64,000 nucleotides of DNA from Corynebacterium sputi DSM 45148. GTDB taxonomy: Bacteria; Actinomycetota; Actinomycetes; Mycobacteriales; Mycobacteriaceae. The stretch spans positions 1 to 64,000 of the forward strand of contig NZ_ATYV01000013.1 of the NCBI RefSeq assembly GCF_000427865.1. Reading direction: 5' to 3'. Made by a program: the position numbers and the translations under genes. The notes under the pieces were generated by a model, which was not told where the DNA came from, searched no databases, and worked only from the letters and a program-made list of their open reading frames with translations. Shown in pieces: positions 45,350-54,948 of this stretch (position 1 is the stretch's first letter; the number at the start of each line of letters is the position of its first letter).

Positions 45350-46279
45350 ATGACGGACAACACCATCCACGACGTGATCATCGTAGGCTCCGGCCCCGCC
45401 GGATACACCGCCGCTATCTACGCAGCTCGCGCTGAGCTCAAGCCGGTGATTTTCGAGGGCATCGAGTTCGGCGGTTCCTTGATGAACACGACCGAGGTCG
45501 AGAACTACCCGGGCTTCGCCGAGGGTATCCAGGGCCCGGATCTGATGGACCAGATGCGTTCGCAGGCAGAGCGCTTCGGTGCAGACCTGCGGATGGAGAA
45601 CGTTGACCGCGTGGAACTGACCGGTGACGTGAAGTCCGTGTGGGTTGGCGACGAAGAGCACCGCGCCCGCACCGTCATCCTCGCGACCGGCGCAGCTCCG
45701 CGTTACCTGTACGTCCCGGGCGAGCAGGAACTGCTCGGACACGGCGTGTCCTCCTGCGCTACGTGCGACGGCTTCTTCTTCCGTGACCATGACATCGCAG
45801 TGGTCGGCGGTGGCGACTCCGCGATGGAGGAGGCAACCTTCCTGACGAAGTTCGCCAAGTCTGTCACCGTCATCCACCGTCGTGAGGAATTCCGCGCCTC
45901 GAAGATCATGGAGGAGCGCGCCCGTCAGAACCCGAAGGTCAACTTCGAGCTGAACAAAACCGTGTCGAAGGTTATCGGTGAAGGCTCCGTCTCCGGCCTG
46001 GAGCTGACCGACGCCGTCACCGGTGAGGTCTCCCACCTGGATGCCACCGCCATGTTCGTTGCTATCGGCCACGATCCTCGCTCGCAGCTGTTCGCAGACG
46101 TCATTGATACCGATGCCGACGGCTACGTGAAGGTCGAGGCTCCCTCCACCCGCACCAACATCCCTGGCGTCTTTGCCGTGGGCGACCTGGTCGACAACCG
46201 TTACCAGCAGGCGATCACTGCAGCCGGCACCGGCTGCACGGCTGCTCTGGACGCCGAGCACTACCTGCAGAACCTGTAG
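45350..46279 (+). CDS. trxB: thioredoxin-disulfide reductase
   Basis: 309 residues. FAD-binding [15 protein letters not shown] near the N-terminus, redox-active CATC in [18 protein letters not shown]-binding [13 protein letters not shown] and the C-terminal [20 protein letters not shown]. It reduces thioredoxin with NADPH in the cytoplasm. It is followed by trxA 100 bp downstream. A GAGGGA sequence lies about 14 bp before ATG 45350. Confidence 0.97.
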   Translation: MTDNTIHDVIIVGSGPAGYTAAIYAARAELKPVIFEGIEFGGSLMNTTEVENYPGFAEGIQGPDLMDQMRSQAERFGADLRMENVDRVELTGDVKSVWVGDEEHRARTVILATGAAPRYLYVPGEQELLGHGVSSCATCDGFFFRDHDIAVVGGGDSAMEEATFLTKFAKSVTVIHRREEFRASKIMEERARQNPKVNFELNKTVSKVIGEGSVSGLELTDAVTGEVSHLDATAMFVAIGHDPRSQLFADVIDTDADGYVKVEAPSTRTNIPGVFAVGDLVDNRYQQAITAAGTGCTAALDAEHYLQNL

Positions 46280-46379
46280 GGACCGCCTAGCCGAGGGCAT
46301 GCGGATTCGACGAAACCGCTGTTACACTCATCGGCATCAGGCTAAGTCAATCAAATCTTCTCAAGCCATAGGAGAAATC

Positions 46380-46700
46380 ATGGCCACTCAGATCGTCACC
46401 ACCGACACTTTCCGCACTGCGGTCGTAGAGTCCGATAAGCCCGTCCTCGTCGACTTTTGGGCTGAATGGTGCGGCCCCTGCAAGAAGATCGCCCCCGTTC
46501 TGGAGGAGCTGTCCGAAGAGCTCGGCGACTCCGTCTCCATCGTGAAGGTCAACGTGGACGAGGAGCGTGCGCTGGCCACGATGTTCCAGATCATGTCCAT
46601 CCCGTCGCTGTATGTCTTCAAGGACGGCCAGAAGGTCGACGAGATCGTCGGAGTCCAGCCCAAGGCCTCCATTCGAGCGAAGCTTGAGGCTCAGCTGTAG
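46380..46700 (+). CDS. trxA: thioredoxin
   Basis: 106 residues, the usual thioredoxin length. The active site WCGPCKKIAP is near residue 30, and the cis-Pro loop is IPSLYVFKDG. It is the substrate of the reductase encoded next to it. The start ATG 46380 follows AGGAGAAATC. TACACT 55 bp upstream could be the -10 element of its own promoter, in addition to read-through from trxB. Terminated by a hairpin at 46713-46758. Confidence 0.96.
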   Translation: MATQIVTTDTFRTAVVESDKPVLVDFWAEWCGPCKKIAPVLEELSEELGDSVSIVKVNVDEERALATMFQIMSIPSLYVFKDGQKVDEIVGVQPKASIRAKLEAQL

Positions 46701-46712
46701 CTGGTAGTCTGG

Positions 46713-46758
46713 ACCTCGCGACCCAGTCATCCTGACTGGCGCCGCGAGGTACTTTTTT
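46713..46758 (+). terminator. intrinsic terminator of trxA
   Basis: Outer stem ACCTCGCG / CGCGAGGT, inner stem CCAGTCA / TGACTGG, then ACTTTTTTG. A classical rho-independent terminator 13 bp past the trxA stop. Confidence 0.9.
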
Positions 46759-46779
46759 GTGCGGAAGGGTCTGTGATTC

Positions 46780-47961
46780 GTGGTCGAGTTTCTTCGAGTA
46801 GGGGATAGAAATCCCCGTGTCGCCGAAGTACGCGGGACGCTTGCCCGCCTCGGTCTGGTGCAGGACTATTCAGGCGATGCGACGGCAAGCTCGTCGCCCC
46901 AGTTTTCCGGGGAAGACGACTTGTATGACGCCGGGCTGGAGTCGAGCGTCCGCGCCTTCCAGCAATCTCGCGGCATCCTGGCCGACGGAATTATCCGTGA
47001 CCAGACCCTGCACGCGATGCGGGAAGCGACCTACAAGCTCGGCGCTCGAGTGCTCCAGTATGAGCCGCTGTCCGAACTCACCGGTGATGACATCGGTCAG
47101 CTCCAGACGACTCTTCAGGAGCTGGGTTTTTACACCGAGCGGATCGACGGTCACTTCGGCATTCACACTGACCGAGGCCTGCGTGACTACCAGCAGAACT
47201 ACGGCTTGAGGGTCGACGGTGTCTGCGGTCCAGTGACCCTGCGCGCCTTGGACTACCTTGGCCGTCGTGTCACCGGTGGATCCGCAGCGACCTTCCATGA
47301 ACGTGAGAAGGTCCGTCGTGCAGGTCCGAACCTTTCCGGTAAGCGCATCGTCATCGACCCGGGCTTGGGTGGAGACGACACCGGCCTGACCGTCGCCGGA
47401 CCCTATGGTCCGATCAGTGAAGCCGAGATCCTGTGGGACCTGGCTTCTCGTATCGAAGGTCGAATGGTCGCCGCCGGCGTGGAGACGATCCTCTCCCGCC
47501 CGCGTAGCGGCAACCCTTCGGTCCGAGAGCGTGCCGATTTGGCGAACGCCTTCGGCGCAGACGCGGTGATTTCGCTGCGCGCGGACCGGTTCCACAATGA
47601 CAAGGCCAATGGCGTGGCCTCTTTCTACTTCGGTTCTCCAGAAGGCCACACCTCGCTCGTCGGCGAACGTTTGGCAAGCCTCATCCAGCGTGAGATTGTC
47701 GCACGCCTTCCTTTGACTGACTGCTGGACCCACCGACGCACCTGGGACATGCTTCGCATGACTCGAATGCCTGTCGTGGAGATCGCATTGGCGTACCTGA
47801 CGAACCCGAAGGACGTCTCGATTCTCACCTCCCCGGAGCAGCGCGACAAGATCGCCGAAGCCATCGTCGTGTCAGTGAAGCGCCTGTACTTGCTGGACAA
47901 CGATGACCGCCCGACCGGCACGTTCTCGTTCAAGGAATTGCTGGCCTCCGAAGGAAACTAA
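46780..47961 (+). CDS. cwlM: CwlM-like amidase-fold protein, zinc ligands lost
   Basis: 393 residues. Two peptidoglycan-binding repeats (about 1-80 and 85-160) precede an Amidase_3 domain. In active amidases the first motif is DPGHGG and a second His lies in SLHAN. Here these read DPGLGG and SLRAD, so both zinc-binding His residues are replaced. The Glu in SEAEILWD and in VVEIALAYL remain. There is no signal peptide, so it is cytoplasmic, as is mycobacterial CwlM, a MurA activator regulated by PknB. I therefore infer a regulatory, non-enzymatic protein. The start is GTG 46780 with GGAAGGG upstream. Confidence 0.88.
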   Translation: MVEFLRVGDRNPRVAEVRGTLARLGLVQDYSGDATASSSPQFSGEDDLYDAGLESSVRAFQQSRGILADGIIRDQTLHAMREATYKLGARVLQYEPLSELTGDDIGQLQTTLQELGFYTERIDGHFGIHTDRGLRDYQQNYGLRVDGVCGPVTLRALDYLGRRVTGGSAATFHEREKVRRAGPNLSGKRIVIDPGLGGDDTGLTVAGPYGPISEAEILWDLASRIEGRMVAAGVETILSRPRSGNPSVRERADLANAFGADAVISLRADRFHNDKANGVASFYFGSPEGHTSLVGERLASLIQREIVARLPLTDCWTHRRTWDMLRMTRMPVVEIALAYLTNPKDVSILTSPEQRDKIAEAIVVSVKRLYLLDNDDRPTGTFSFKELLASEGN

Positions 47962-47968
47962 CGCAGCA

Positions 47969-48024
47969 GTACCGACACCTGGTCGGTACGAATGAAGGGG
48001 CGGACCATCATGGTCCGCCCCTTC
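47969..48024. terminator. bidirectional terminator region after cwlM
   Basis: Two hairpins: GTACCGAC / GTCGGTAC (47969-47989) and GAAGGGGCGGACCAT / ATGGTCCGCCCCTTC (47994-48024). They separate cwlM from the convergent acetyltransferase gene. The stem of the second is followed by TT on the plus strand and CATTCG on the minus strand. Confidence 0.75.
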
Positions 48025-48033
48025 TTGGAATCT

Positions 48034-48906
48034 CTAGCGATTGAGTTGCGCCAGCAACGCCTCTGCCATCTGCGTAGCAGCGAGGTGGTCGAGAGCTTCG
48101 CCGACAGCACTGCTCCAGTCCCAGTCGCCATCCAGTTCCAGTCGCAGTCGGGGATGGCGCTGATGTGGCTTTACGACGGTAAATCCGGCATTGAGCAGCA
48201 CCCGCGTCTGCGGAACATCTCCGGATCCATGACCGATATCGCCCAGAGTTCCTGGGTCGCAGGCAAGTCGGGCTTCAGCACGTTCGAATTCCCGAATCAT
48301 TGCTTCGGCCTGGTCGAGGCTGTCCTCGATGTCGAATGGGTTGGCGTCGTCAAGCGAAACCGCAAGCGACAACTCCCCAAGACCGGGCTGCTGGTCGGCG
48401 GCCTCGCCGCCGCCAGAGCAGCCGAACGCCTCGATCGCTTTCACACCACGGGCGGCAAGATTGTGCACCACCGCTGTGATCAGCGCGCCCTCGTAGCCGA
48501 GGCCAAGATACTCCGGCTGGATGTGCAGGCTCGACAGCAAGACGGCATCCGGGGAGACCGGCCCTGAGGCCATAGTCCTGCTCTTCGGCATGTAGAGGGC
48601 AGGAGCGAACAGTACGGTCGCCACGGCAGGGGAGAACTCATTTTCGCTGACGGTGTAGCCGCACAGTCCCCACTCATAGGTGACGGAGTTCAGCCACGCT
48701 TCCTTCTCCAGCATCGGATCCTCGACCTCTGCGTGACCACCACTGATGCGGTCAGCGGCCGGGATGCCGAGGACACGGTCCGCAGATATCTGCTGGTCAC
48801 CGGCGTCGGGCGCCTCTGCCATCTGCCAGAACAGACTTCGGTGGGCGCTGGGGTGGAGGCGATCCAGGTTCGTCAGCGTGATGGCCTCGATATGTCCTGG
48901 TGCCAT
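48034..48906 (-). CDS. GNAT-like acetyltransferase next to parB
   Basis: 290 residues. The segment LHIQPEYLGLGYEGALITAVVHNL resembles GNAT motif A with a modified acetyl-CoA loop, and the C-terminal VLLNAGFTVVKPHQ resembles motif B. The N-terminal part has no assigned fold. Related proteins lie beside parB in mycobacteria (Rv3916c) and corynebacteria. The function is unknown. GGGAGG precedes ATG 48906 by 7 bp. Confidence 0.78.
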   Translation of the reverse strand: MAPGHIEAITLTNLDRLHPSAHRSLFWQMAEAPDAGDQQISADRVLGIPAADRISGGHAEVEDPMLEKEAWLNSVTYEWGLCGYTVSENEFSPAVATVLFAPALYMPKSRTMASGPVSPDAVLLSSLHIQPEYLGLGYEGALITAVVHNLAARGVKAIEAFGCSGGGEAADQQPGLGELSLAVSLDDANPFDIEDSLDQAEAMIREFERAEARLACDPGTLGDIGHGSGDVPQTRVLLNAGFTVVKPHQRHPRLRLELDGDWDWSSAVGEALDHLAATQMAEALLAQLNR

Positions 48907-48960
48907 ATGGGACCTCCCTCGTTGTGTCGGTATCGAACGGACGCGTGGACGCTGTGTCCT

Positions 48961-50184
48961 CTAGTCCTGCTCGGTCCCGAGAATGTCCATGATCCGGTCG
49001 AAGTCCTCCAGATCACCGAATTCGATGACGATCTTGCCCTTCTTCTTGCCCATCTGAGCCGTGACCTTGGTGTCGAAGCGATCAGAGAGACGGTCCGCGC
49101 TATCGGTCAGTCGCTCCGGCTGGGGAATCTGCTCACGCGGCTTCGGCGCCGGTTCCACGCCATCGCGGTTCGCGAGGGTGACGGCTTCCTCGGTCGCGCG
49201 GACCGAGAGACCTTCGGCGACAATCCGACCTGCCAGATCCTCCATGGATTCCTGGCCAGTCTTCAGTCCAAGCAGAGCACGCGCGTGTCCTGCGGACAGG
49301 ACACCCGCAGCGACTCGACCCTGGACCGGGACGGGGAGCTGCAGAAGGCGGATCATGTTGGTAATCATCGGGCGGGAGCGACCAATTTTTTCTGCCAGCT
49401 GAGCCTGGGTGACATCGAACTCCTCGAGAAGCTGCTGGTAGGCAGCGGCTTCTTCCAAAGGATTGAGCTGGACGCGGTGGATGTTCTCCAACAGGGCGTC
49501 GCGAAGCATCTCCGAGTCGTCCGTCTCGCGGACGATCGTCGGCAGAGTGTCCAGACCAGCGATCTGGGCAGCGCGCCAACGGCGCTCACCCATGATGATC
49601 TCGAACTCAGGCTGCGGCGCCTGCGGATTACGGCTGCGGGCGACCTCCAGAGCACGAGCCCTACCCTCACGGGGGATGGAACGAACCACGATCGGCTGCA
49701 TGAGACCGAACTCGCGGATCGAATGGGCCAGCTCATGGAGCGGCTCATCATCAAAAGTCTGGCGCGGCTGCTCCGGGTTCGGTGCGATGACAGGCACCGG
49801 AATCTCCCGGTAGGTTGCACCAACCACTAGGGGAGAGGCCTTCGAGGAGGCGGATTCTGCGGCGGGGCCGTCTCCTGGCGCGGTGGCCGAGGAAGCCTGC
49901 GGAATCGACCGGCCGACCGGTCCGAGCCCTCCAGGGGAGCGTTTCGACGCCGACTTGCTCGTCTCGGCACCCTGAGCCGAATCGGATTCGACCTCGGCAG
50001 CCGGACTGGCCTGCGGCTGCTCCTGAGCCGGTCGCACCCGGGAAGGGCCGAACAGTTCGTCAGCGGCGCTGTCACCCAGTGCGGGCCGACCTTCCCCTGA
50101 CGTCGGAATCAGGGCGGCCAGCCCACGGCCAAGCCCACCCCTCCGGGGTTCACGTTTCCCGGCTTCCTGCCTGTCCTGAGTCAT
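48961..50184 (-). CDS. parB: chromosome partitioning protein ParB
   Basis: 407 residues. A basic N-terminus ([14 protein letters not shown]) binds ParA. A disordered Ala/Ser/Pro linker (40-125) precedes the CTPase/ParB-N domain ([14 protein letters not shown] and [12 protein letters not shown]). The helix-turn-helix is [20 protein letters not shown], and a C-terminal dimerisation domain is at the end. It loads at parS and slides as a CTP clamp. ATG 50184 has a better Shine-Dalgarno spacing (6 bp from GAGG) than ATG 50187. Probably in an operon with parA. Two perfect parS sites lie at 62.8-62.9 kb. Confidence 0.95.
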   Translation of the reverse strand: MTQDRQEAGKREPRRGGLGRGLAALIPTSGEGRPALGDSAADELFGPSRVRPAQEQPQASPAAEVESDSAQGAETSKSASKRSPGGLGPVGRSIPQASSATAPGDGPAAESASSKASPLVVGATYREIPVPVIAPNPEQPRQTFDDEPLHELAHSIREFGLMQPIVVRSIPREGRARALEVARSRNPQAPQPEFEIIMGERRWRAAQIAGLDTLPTIVRETDDSEMLRDALLENIHRVQLNPLEEAAAYQQLLEEFDVTQAQLAEKIGRSRPMITNMIRLLQLPVPVQGRVAAGVLSAGHARALLGLKTGQESMEDLAGRIVAEGLSVRATEEAVTLANRDGVEPAPKPREQIPQPERLTDSADRLSDRFDTKVTAQMGKKKGKIVIEFGDLEDFDRIMDILGTEQD

Positions 50185-50227
50185 CATCTACCTCGTTGTG
50201 CTGGTCACCGCATTCCTGCGTCTGACG

Positions 50228-51181
50228 TTAAGTGGTCGGATCCGCCGCGCCGGCCCGCTCCTCGGCGGGTTCGACACCGATTGCACCGGAAGAGGCTGTG
50301 GGAAGAAGATTACCGCGTGCGGCCAGCTCCTTGGCTGCGTCCATGTAGGCCAGCGCGCCGCGGGAGCCGGGATCGTAGGAGATCACTGACTGTCCGTATC
50401 CCGGCGCCTCCGACACCTTCACACTACGTGGGATCACATTCCGGAGAACAGCCTTGCCGAAGTGGTTTCGCACTTCGCCAGAGACCTCATCTGCCAGTCG
50501 GGTCCTGCCGTCATACATCGTCAGCAGAACCGCGGAGATATGCAGTTCCGGGTTGAGGTGCTGGCGAATCATCTGCACGTTGTTGAGGAGCTGGGTCACT
50601 CCCTCCAGTGCATAAAACTCACACTGGATCGGGATCATGATCTCATCCGACGCGGTCATCGCGTTGAGGGTGAGCAGCCCCAGCGAGGGCGGGCAGTCGA
50701 TGATCAGGTAGTCGAACCCGTTCTCAATGAGGAACTCTTCGGTCACTGTCTGCTTCAGGCGACGCTCACGGTTGAACAGGTTGACCAATTCGATCTCTGA
50801 ACCGGCAAGGTCCAAGGTCGCAGGAATGCACCACAGGTTCTCCGATTCCGGAGACTGCTTCATTGCCTCTTCCGGAGTGATCTCACCAAGCAGGAGCTCA
50901 TACGTCGACGGAGTGCCACTGAAGTGCTCGACACCCAGTGCTGTCGAGGCGTTGCCCTGCGGATCCGAGTCGATAACCAGGACCTTGAGCCCGTGGTGGG
51001 CCAGCGCACTGGCGATGTTCACCGTCGTGGTGGTCTTGCCAACGCCACCCTTCTGGTTCGCGATAGTGATCCTCCGTGGCACCGACGGCTTCGGCAGGGA
51101 CAACCTGTTCGGCGTCCTCACCTGGGCAGCACGGCGCGCCGCTTCCGCGATAGGTGTGTTAGCCCAGGATTTCTGGGACAT
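50228..51181 (-). CDS. parA: chromosome partitioning ATPase ParA
   Basis: 317 residues. An N-terminal extension of about 35 residues precedes the deviant Walker A KGGVGKTTTTVNIA. The Walker B/switch DYLIIDCPPSLGLLTLNAM and VIPRSVKVSEAPGYGQSVI follow. It segregates the origin region with ParB and in Corynebacterium also coordinates division-site and polar growth factors. GGAGG lies 8 bp before ATG 51181. It is followed closely by parB. Confidence 0.96.
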   Translation of the reverse strand: MSQKSWANTPIAEAARRAAQVRTPNRLSLPKPSVPRRITIANQKGGVGKTTTTVNIASALAHHGLKVLVIDSDPQGNASTALGVEHFSGTPSTYELLLGEITPEEAMKQSPESENLWCIPATLDLAGSEIELVNLFNRERRLKQTVTEEFLIENGFDYLIIDCPPSLGLLTLNAMTASDEIMIPIQCEFYALEGVTQLLNNVQMIRQHLNPELHISAVLLTMYDGRTRLADEVSGEVRNHFGKAVLRNVIPRSVKVSEAPGYGQSVISYDPGSRGALAYMDAAKELAARGNLLPTASSGAIGVEPAEERAGAADPTT

Positions 51182-51340
51182 GCTTGAGCCTCCGTCGCCC
51201 TATGGCGTGCATTGCTGGAACTGCTGACGAGCGAACCGGACCATTGGTCGGCACAGGTCTCGGATCGAGCCGTCTCTGACCACTGCCACTCTAGTCCCGA
51301 CCCCGACACCGGTTCCGCAACAACGCCTGATGATTACTGA

Positions 51341-52009
51341 CTAATTCTTGACGATGCGCACGACATAGGTCGGCGTCGTGTCGGTCTCTTCACCGATCTG
51401 CACGACATCAACTGTGCCGCCCTTGGCCTTGCGGATGAGCTTGCCGTCCCGCTCGATCTCTTCCGGGGCGCTGGAGCCTTTCACTGCAGCCATGACACCA
51501 CCGGTCTTCACCAGCGGAAGCGTCCAACCGGCGAGCTTGCCCAGGGGAGCGACTGCACGGGAGGTCACCACGTCGAACAGGCCAGCCTCCTTGCGTACCG
51601 ACGGCTCCTCAGCTCGACCGCGGATGACGCGGACATTGTCCAGCGCGAGATCGTCAACAACCTCTTGCAGGAACGTAGTGCGACGCTGCAGAGGCTCGAT
51701 CAGCGTGACCAGGAGATCAGGTCGGGCAATAGCCACCGGGATTCCCGGAAGTCCGGCACCGGAGCCGATATCCGCGACGGTAGCGCCCTCTGGGAGGACC
51801 TCCACCAGCGCAGCGGAATTTAAGATGTGCCGGTCCCACAGCTTCGGCACCTCACGCGGGCCGATCAGACCACGGACCGTGGCGTGCTCCGCGAGCCAGT
51901 AGTGGTACCGCCGGGCCAGATCCGCACGGGATCCGAAGACCGACTCCACCGCCGTCGTCGGTTCAGCCACCTGAGCTCCGTCGTCCTGCACCGGACCGTC
52001 TTCCGCCAT
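51341..52009 (-). CDS. rsmG: 16S rRNA (guanine-N7) methyltransferase RsmG
   Basis: 222 residues, Rossmann-fold SAM methyltransferase. Signatures are VADIGSGAGLPGIPVAIARP (SAM loop), LIEPLQRRTTFL and VTSRAVAPLGKLAGW. It methylates G527 of 16S rRNA. ATG 52009 has GAAGGG 8 bp upstream, so it is preferred to GTG 52015. It lies in the standard yidC-rsmG-parA-parB order, all on the minus strand. Confidence 0.94.
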   Translation of the reverse strand: MAEDGPVQDDGAQVAEPTTAVESVFGSRADLARRYHYWLAEHATVRGLIGPREVPKLWDRHILNSAALVEVLPEGATVADIGSGAGLPGIPVAIARPDLLVTLIEPLQRRTTFLQEVVDDLALDNVRVIRGRAEEPSVRKEAGLFDVVTSRAVAPLGKLAGWTLPLVKTGGVMAAVKGSSAPEEIERDGKLIRKAKGGTVDVVQIGEETDTTPTYVVRIVKN

Positions 52010-52129
52010 CTTCACAACCCTTCCCTCTGCGCCGCACCTGGACTCTGCGACGCTTAATCACACGTCAGTGTAACCGTCCGACATGCCCTTCCCAGACCAC
52101 CTCCGGAGCATTGACCCCAGAACGCGGAA

Positions 52130-52163
52130 AACCGCCTGCCTCAAAATTCGAGGACAGGCGGTT
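52130..52163 (-). terminator. terminator of yidC
   Basis: AACCGCCTG and CCTC pair with GAGG (one bulged A) and CAGGCGGTT. On the minus strand it continues GGTTTTCC, a short U-tract. It lies 27 bp past the yidC stop. Confidence 0.75.
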
Positions 52164-52190
52164 CCTAGTGTGGACGGGCCGTACGGCAGT

Positions 52191-53375
52191 CTATTTCCGC
52201 TTCTTCTTCTTTTTATTGCCACTGCGTTGACCCGGTCTGGGTGCAGCACCGGGTTGTGGGGCATCGGGCACGTTAGCGTCCGCCGTCGCACCGGCATCCT
52301 CCGATGCCGAGACCTGGGCGTCGTCGGAGGCGGTGGGGGCGTCGACCACGTCGACGTCGTCAAGCGAGGTAGTTCCCTCAGCCTCAACCGGGTGCTGCGC
52401 GCCGCCCTTGTTCTTCTTGTTCTTCTTCGGCTTAGCGCCGACCTTCGGGGCGAGCTTTGCCTGCGCCTGGCGCTTGGCTTCCTTCTCAGCCTCGATCTCA
52501 GCAGCTTCCTCGGCGTCGAGCTTGCCGAAGACGTAGCGCTGCTGGAAGTAGGTCCAAATGTTGTTGGTGAGCATGTAGACCAGCAGGCCGATGGACCAGA
52601 TGGCACCGGTTGCGAGGATCATCAGCGGGAAGAACCACAGCATGAGCTTGTTCATCAGCTCGGTCTGATCACCCATCGGGCCGGGAGCCTTCTGCTGCAA
52701 ACCACGAGCCAGACGGTCTTGGGTACGGTTCACCGAGACACGGGCGTTGAAGTGGATAAACGCAGCGGAGAGAACCATCATCGGGATAGCGACGACGGCG
52801 ATCTGGAACCGAGTGATGTCAACAGCAGCACCGGGTTCAACGAACGCCGCATACTGGTCCGGGCTCATGCCAATCGAACCGGACATCGGGGCGCCGAAGA
52901 GACGGGCAGACAGGAACGACTGCACATCGCCGACACTGAACATGTAGTTCGAGGTGTTCCAGTTCTCCTCCAGGCTGATACCAACCTGGCCGACCCCCTC
53001 ACCGGTGCGGTTGAACGAACGGATCACATGGAACAGACCCAGGAACACCGGGATCTGAACCAGCATCGGCAAACATCCACGGAGCGGGTTGACACCCATC
53101 TCCTTCTGGATGCGGCGCATTTCCATGGCCTGCTTCTGCTGGTCGTTCTTGTACTTATTGCGGACCTCCTGCATGAGAGGCTGCATCTTCTGCATTTTCA
53201 GCATCGACCGCTGCGACTTGAACATCGGGCGGAAGAGCAGCAGACGAATCGTCACCACCAGCAAGACGATCGCCAGCACCCAGGACAGGCCGGACGAGGG
53301 GTCCAACACCAAACTCGCAGCTTGGTGCCAGAACCACATGATGGCCGAAATCGGCCAGTAAATGAAGTTAAGCAC
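52191..53375 (-). CDS. yidC: membrane protein insertase YidC
   Basis: 394 residues. Gram-positive type, without the large periplasmic domain. Helices are near 5-25, 28-48 and 103-125, with PLRGCLPMLVQIPVFLGLFHVI, and two later helices near residues 206-226 and 260-288. The hydrophilic groove motif is intact (KSQRSMLKMQKMQPLMQEVRNKYKND loop). The C-terminal 100 residues are charged and end KKKKKRK. It inserts membrane proteins alone or with SecYEG. Starts at GTG 53375. Confidence 0.94.
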   Translation of the reverse strand: MLNFIYWPISAIMWFWHQAASLVLDPSSGLSWVLAIVLLVVTIRLLLFRPMFKSQRSMLKMQKMQPLMQEVRNKYKNDQQKQAMEMRRIQKEMGVNPLRGCLPMLVQIPVFLGLFHVIRSFNRTGEGVGQVGISLEENWNTSNYMFSVGDVQSFLSARLFGAPMSGSIGMSPDQYAAFVEPGAAVDITRFQIAVVAIPMMVLSAAFIHFNARVSVNRTQDRLARGLQQKAPGPMGDQTELMNKLMLWFFPLMILATGAIWSIGLLVYMLTNNIWTYFQQRYVFGKLDAEEAAEIEAEKEAKRQAQAKLAPKVGAKPKKNKKNKGGAQHPVEAEGTTSLDDVDVVDAPTASDDAQVSASEDAGATADANVPDAPQPGAAPRPGQRSGNKKKKKRK

Positions 53376-53438
53376 GGTGTACGGAGACTCCTGTCTTCGT
53401 TCGATCGGTAGGCCCGTCCACGTGGGCCGACCCTGAGG

Positions 53439-53768
53439 TTACCTGTGTAATTGCGTCAACCAGGAACGCAGTCCGGCGTACTCCACCGGTACTGGATCCC
53501 AGCCTCCGGGATGCCAAGGCGCACATCGCAGTATGCGCCCCACAGCCATCAAAGTCCCGCGGACGGCGCCAAAGCGACGTACCGAGACCAGACCGTATTC
53601 GGAGCAGGTCGGTTCAAATCTGCAACTGCCTCCGCCGCCTTTCAGCGGCGATAGTCTCCGGCGGTAGAAAAGAATGAGCTTCTCGACGGCCCGAGCCGGC
53701 CCCCGCATCACCGGAACTGGATCCAGCTCCTGGTCATCGAAGGAATTTCCGGACCGCTGATCGGACAT
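53439..53768 (-). CDS. yidD: membrane protein insertion efficiency factor YidD
   Basis: 109 residues. The core VEKLILFYRRRLSPLKGGGG, CRFEPTCSEYGLVSVRRFG and GRILRCAPWHPGGWDPVPVE is diagnostic. Three Cys are conserved. The N-terminal 30 residues before the amphipathic helix are poorly conserved, so the start is uncertain: ATG 53768 has GGAG 10 bp upstream, and ATG 53708 is an alternative. It overlaps rnpA and assists YidC. Confidence 0.9.
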   Translation of the reverse strand: MSDQRSGNSFDDQELDPVPVMRGPARAVEKLILFYRRRLSPLKGGGGSCRFEPTCSEYGLVSVRRFGAVRGTLMAVGRILRCAPWHPGGWDPVPVEYAGLRSWLTQLHR

Positions 53769-54093
53769 CTTTGACCAACTCCAGACTCGTTGCTGTACCG
53801 GAGGCGGGGAGTGCCCTGATGACAATGTCTACGTCATCCGGAACCCCTGCAATTACATCTGCGGCGACATGGCGCAGCTTCCGCGACACAGCGTGTCTGG
53901 TCACTGCGTTGCCAACCGCCTTGGAAACGACAAGACCGACGCGCGGACCACCCGATCGGGCAGTCGGCACGTCGGCCTCATCAGTTACCTGAAGTATGTG
54001 CAGGACGATTGTCCTGCGCCCGATGCGACGTCCCCCACGAACTACCGACGAAAAATCGGCAGACCGGTGCAGTCGATGCTGCTGGGGAAGCAC
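53734..54093 (-). CDS. rnpA: ribonuclease P protein component
   Basis: 119 residues, starting at GTG 54093 (VLPQQHRLHRSADFSSVVRG). The RNR-type motif GNAVTRHAVSRKLRHV is the RNA-binding signature. It supports RNase P RNA in tRNA 5' maturation. It lies 13 bp from rpmH, the standard pairing. Confidence 0.95.
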   Translation of the reverse strand: MLPQQHRLHRSADFSSVVRGGRRIGRRTIVLHILQVTDEADVPTARSGGPRVGLVVSKAVGNAVTRHAVSRKLRHVAADVIAGVPDDVDIVIRALPASGTATSLELVKDVRSAVRKFLR

Positions 54094-54106
54094 CGGGTTA
54101 ACCCTG

Positions 54107-54250
54107 CTACGCGGTCAGGCGTGCACGGCCCTTGCTGCGACGTGCAGCGACGACCGCGCGGCCCGAACGGGTGCGCATACGAGTACGGAATCCGTGCACA
54201 CGTGCACGACGACGGTTGTTCGGCTGGAACGTCCGCTTGCCCTTGGCCAC
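54107..54250 (-). CDS. rpmH: 50S ribosomal protein L34
   Basis: 47 residues from GTG 54250: [20 protein letters not shown], then [20 protein letters not shown], the L34 signature. GAGGAG lies 8 bp upstream. rpmH and rnpA are co-transcribed leftwards, away from dnaA. The longer frames running through the leader (to 54598) are not supported. 54251-54590 is an untranslated leader of about 300 bp with no other gene seen. Confidence 0.96.
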   Translation of the reverse strand: MAKGKRTFQPNNRRRARVHGFRTRMRTRSGRAVVAARRSKGRARLTA

Positions 54251-54590
54251 GGTAAACACTCCTCTACTTTGGGGCGGTTGTCCGCGAACCGGACTAGGTC
54301 CGGACCGGGAGCCGCCGTAAACGGTTTCAAGCACCCACTGGTGGGTCGGCTCTGTACCGGCCCTGTGGGCCCGCGCGTGCTGACGCCGGAAGACCCGACG
54401 TGCACCTGCGGTGAACATATCGCCGCCCAAGATCGGACGATGGATATGACAGACGCAGGTAAGCGTACGTCCCGTTGCGTCGCTAAGACAAATCTGCGGG
54501 TGGCCCCGAATGTGCACCGATGCGCAGGTGAGACGGGGAAACGACCTCCAAAGTAAATTACATCTATGAAATTCACTGGTGGGACACAGC

Positions 54591-54797
54591 TTATCCACAG
54601 GCTATAAGTGCAGGCCAGGGACATAAGCTGTGGATAACTACATGGTCGAAAGCTTCGAAATCATGCTCGAAAACCAATATACGCGCTGGTCAACGTACAG
54701 TTGTGGAAAACTTGATTCCACCCCTCACAATGTGAATAATTCGGGGGAGAACAGCTGAATGGAGTTATCCACACTGTGTTGATAACAATGTGGAAAC
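54591..54797. other. origin-proximal DnaA-box cluster upstream of dnaA (candidate oriC part)
   Basis: Three perfect DnaA boxes: TTATCCACA at 54591-54599 and 54765-54773, and TGTGGATAA (minus strand) at 54629-54637. Near-matches: TGTGGAAAA 54702-54710, TGTGAATAA 54731-54739, TGTGGAAAC 54789-54797. The stretch is richer in A+T than its surroundings. Either this or the dnaA-dnaN gap, or both, form the origin. Both are usual positions in Actinobacteria. Confidence 0.75.
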
Positions 54798-54821
54798 CCA
54801 GGCCAGACACCTTCGAAGACT

Positions 54822-54839
54822 GTGCACAAATATGTGCAC
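54822..54839. promoter_or_regulatory. inverted repeat upstream of dnaA
   Basis: GTGCACA / TGTGCAC, seven-base arms with a 4-bp spacer, about 170 bp before the dnaA start. An operator-like dyad near the dnaA promoter region. The binding protein is unknown. Confidence 0.35.
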
Positions 54840-54948
54840 TAAATGTCGAAGAGTGTCGACCGGACGTTGCCCGTACCCCGGGAAATCAACGTCCTGAGCG
54901 AGCGGCGGTCCGGGCCACATTCCCGGACTGCGAGCGGTAACCATCGGG

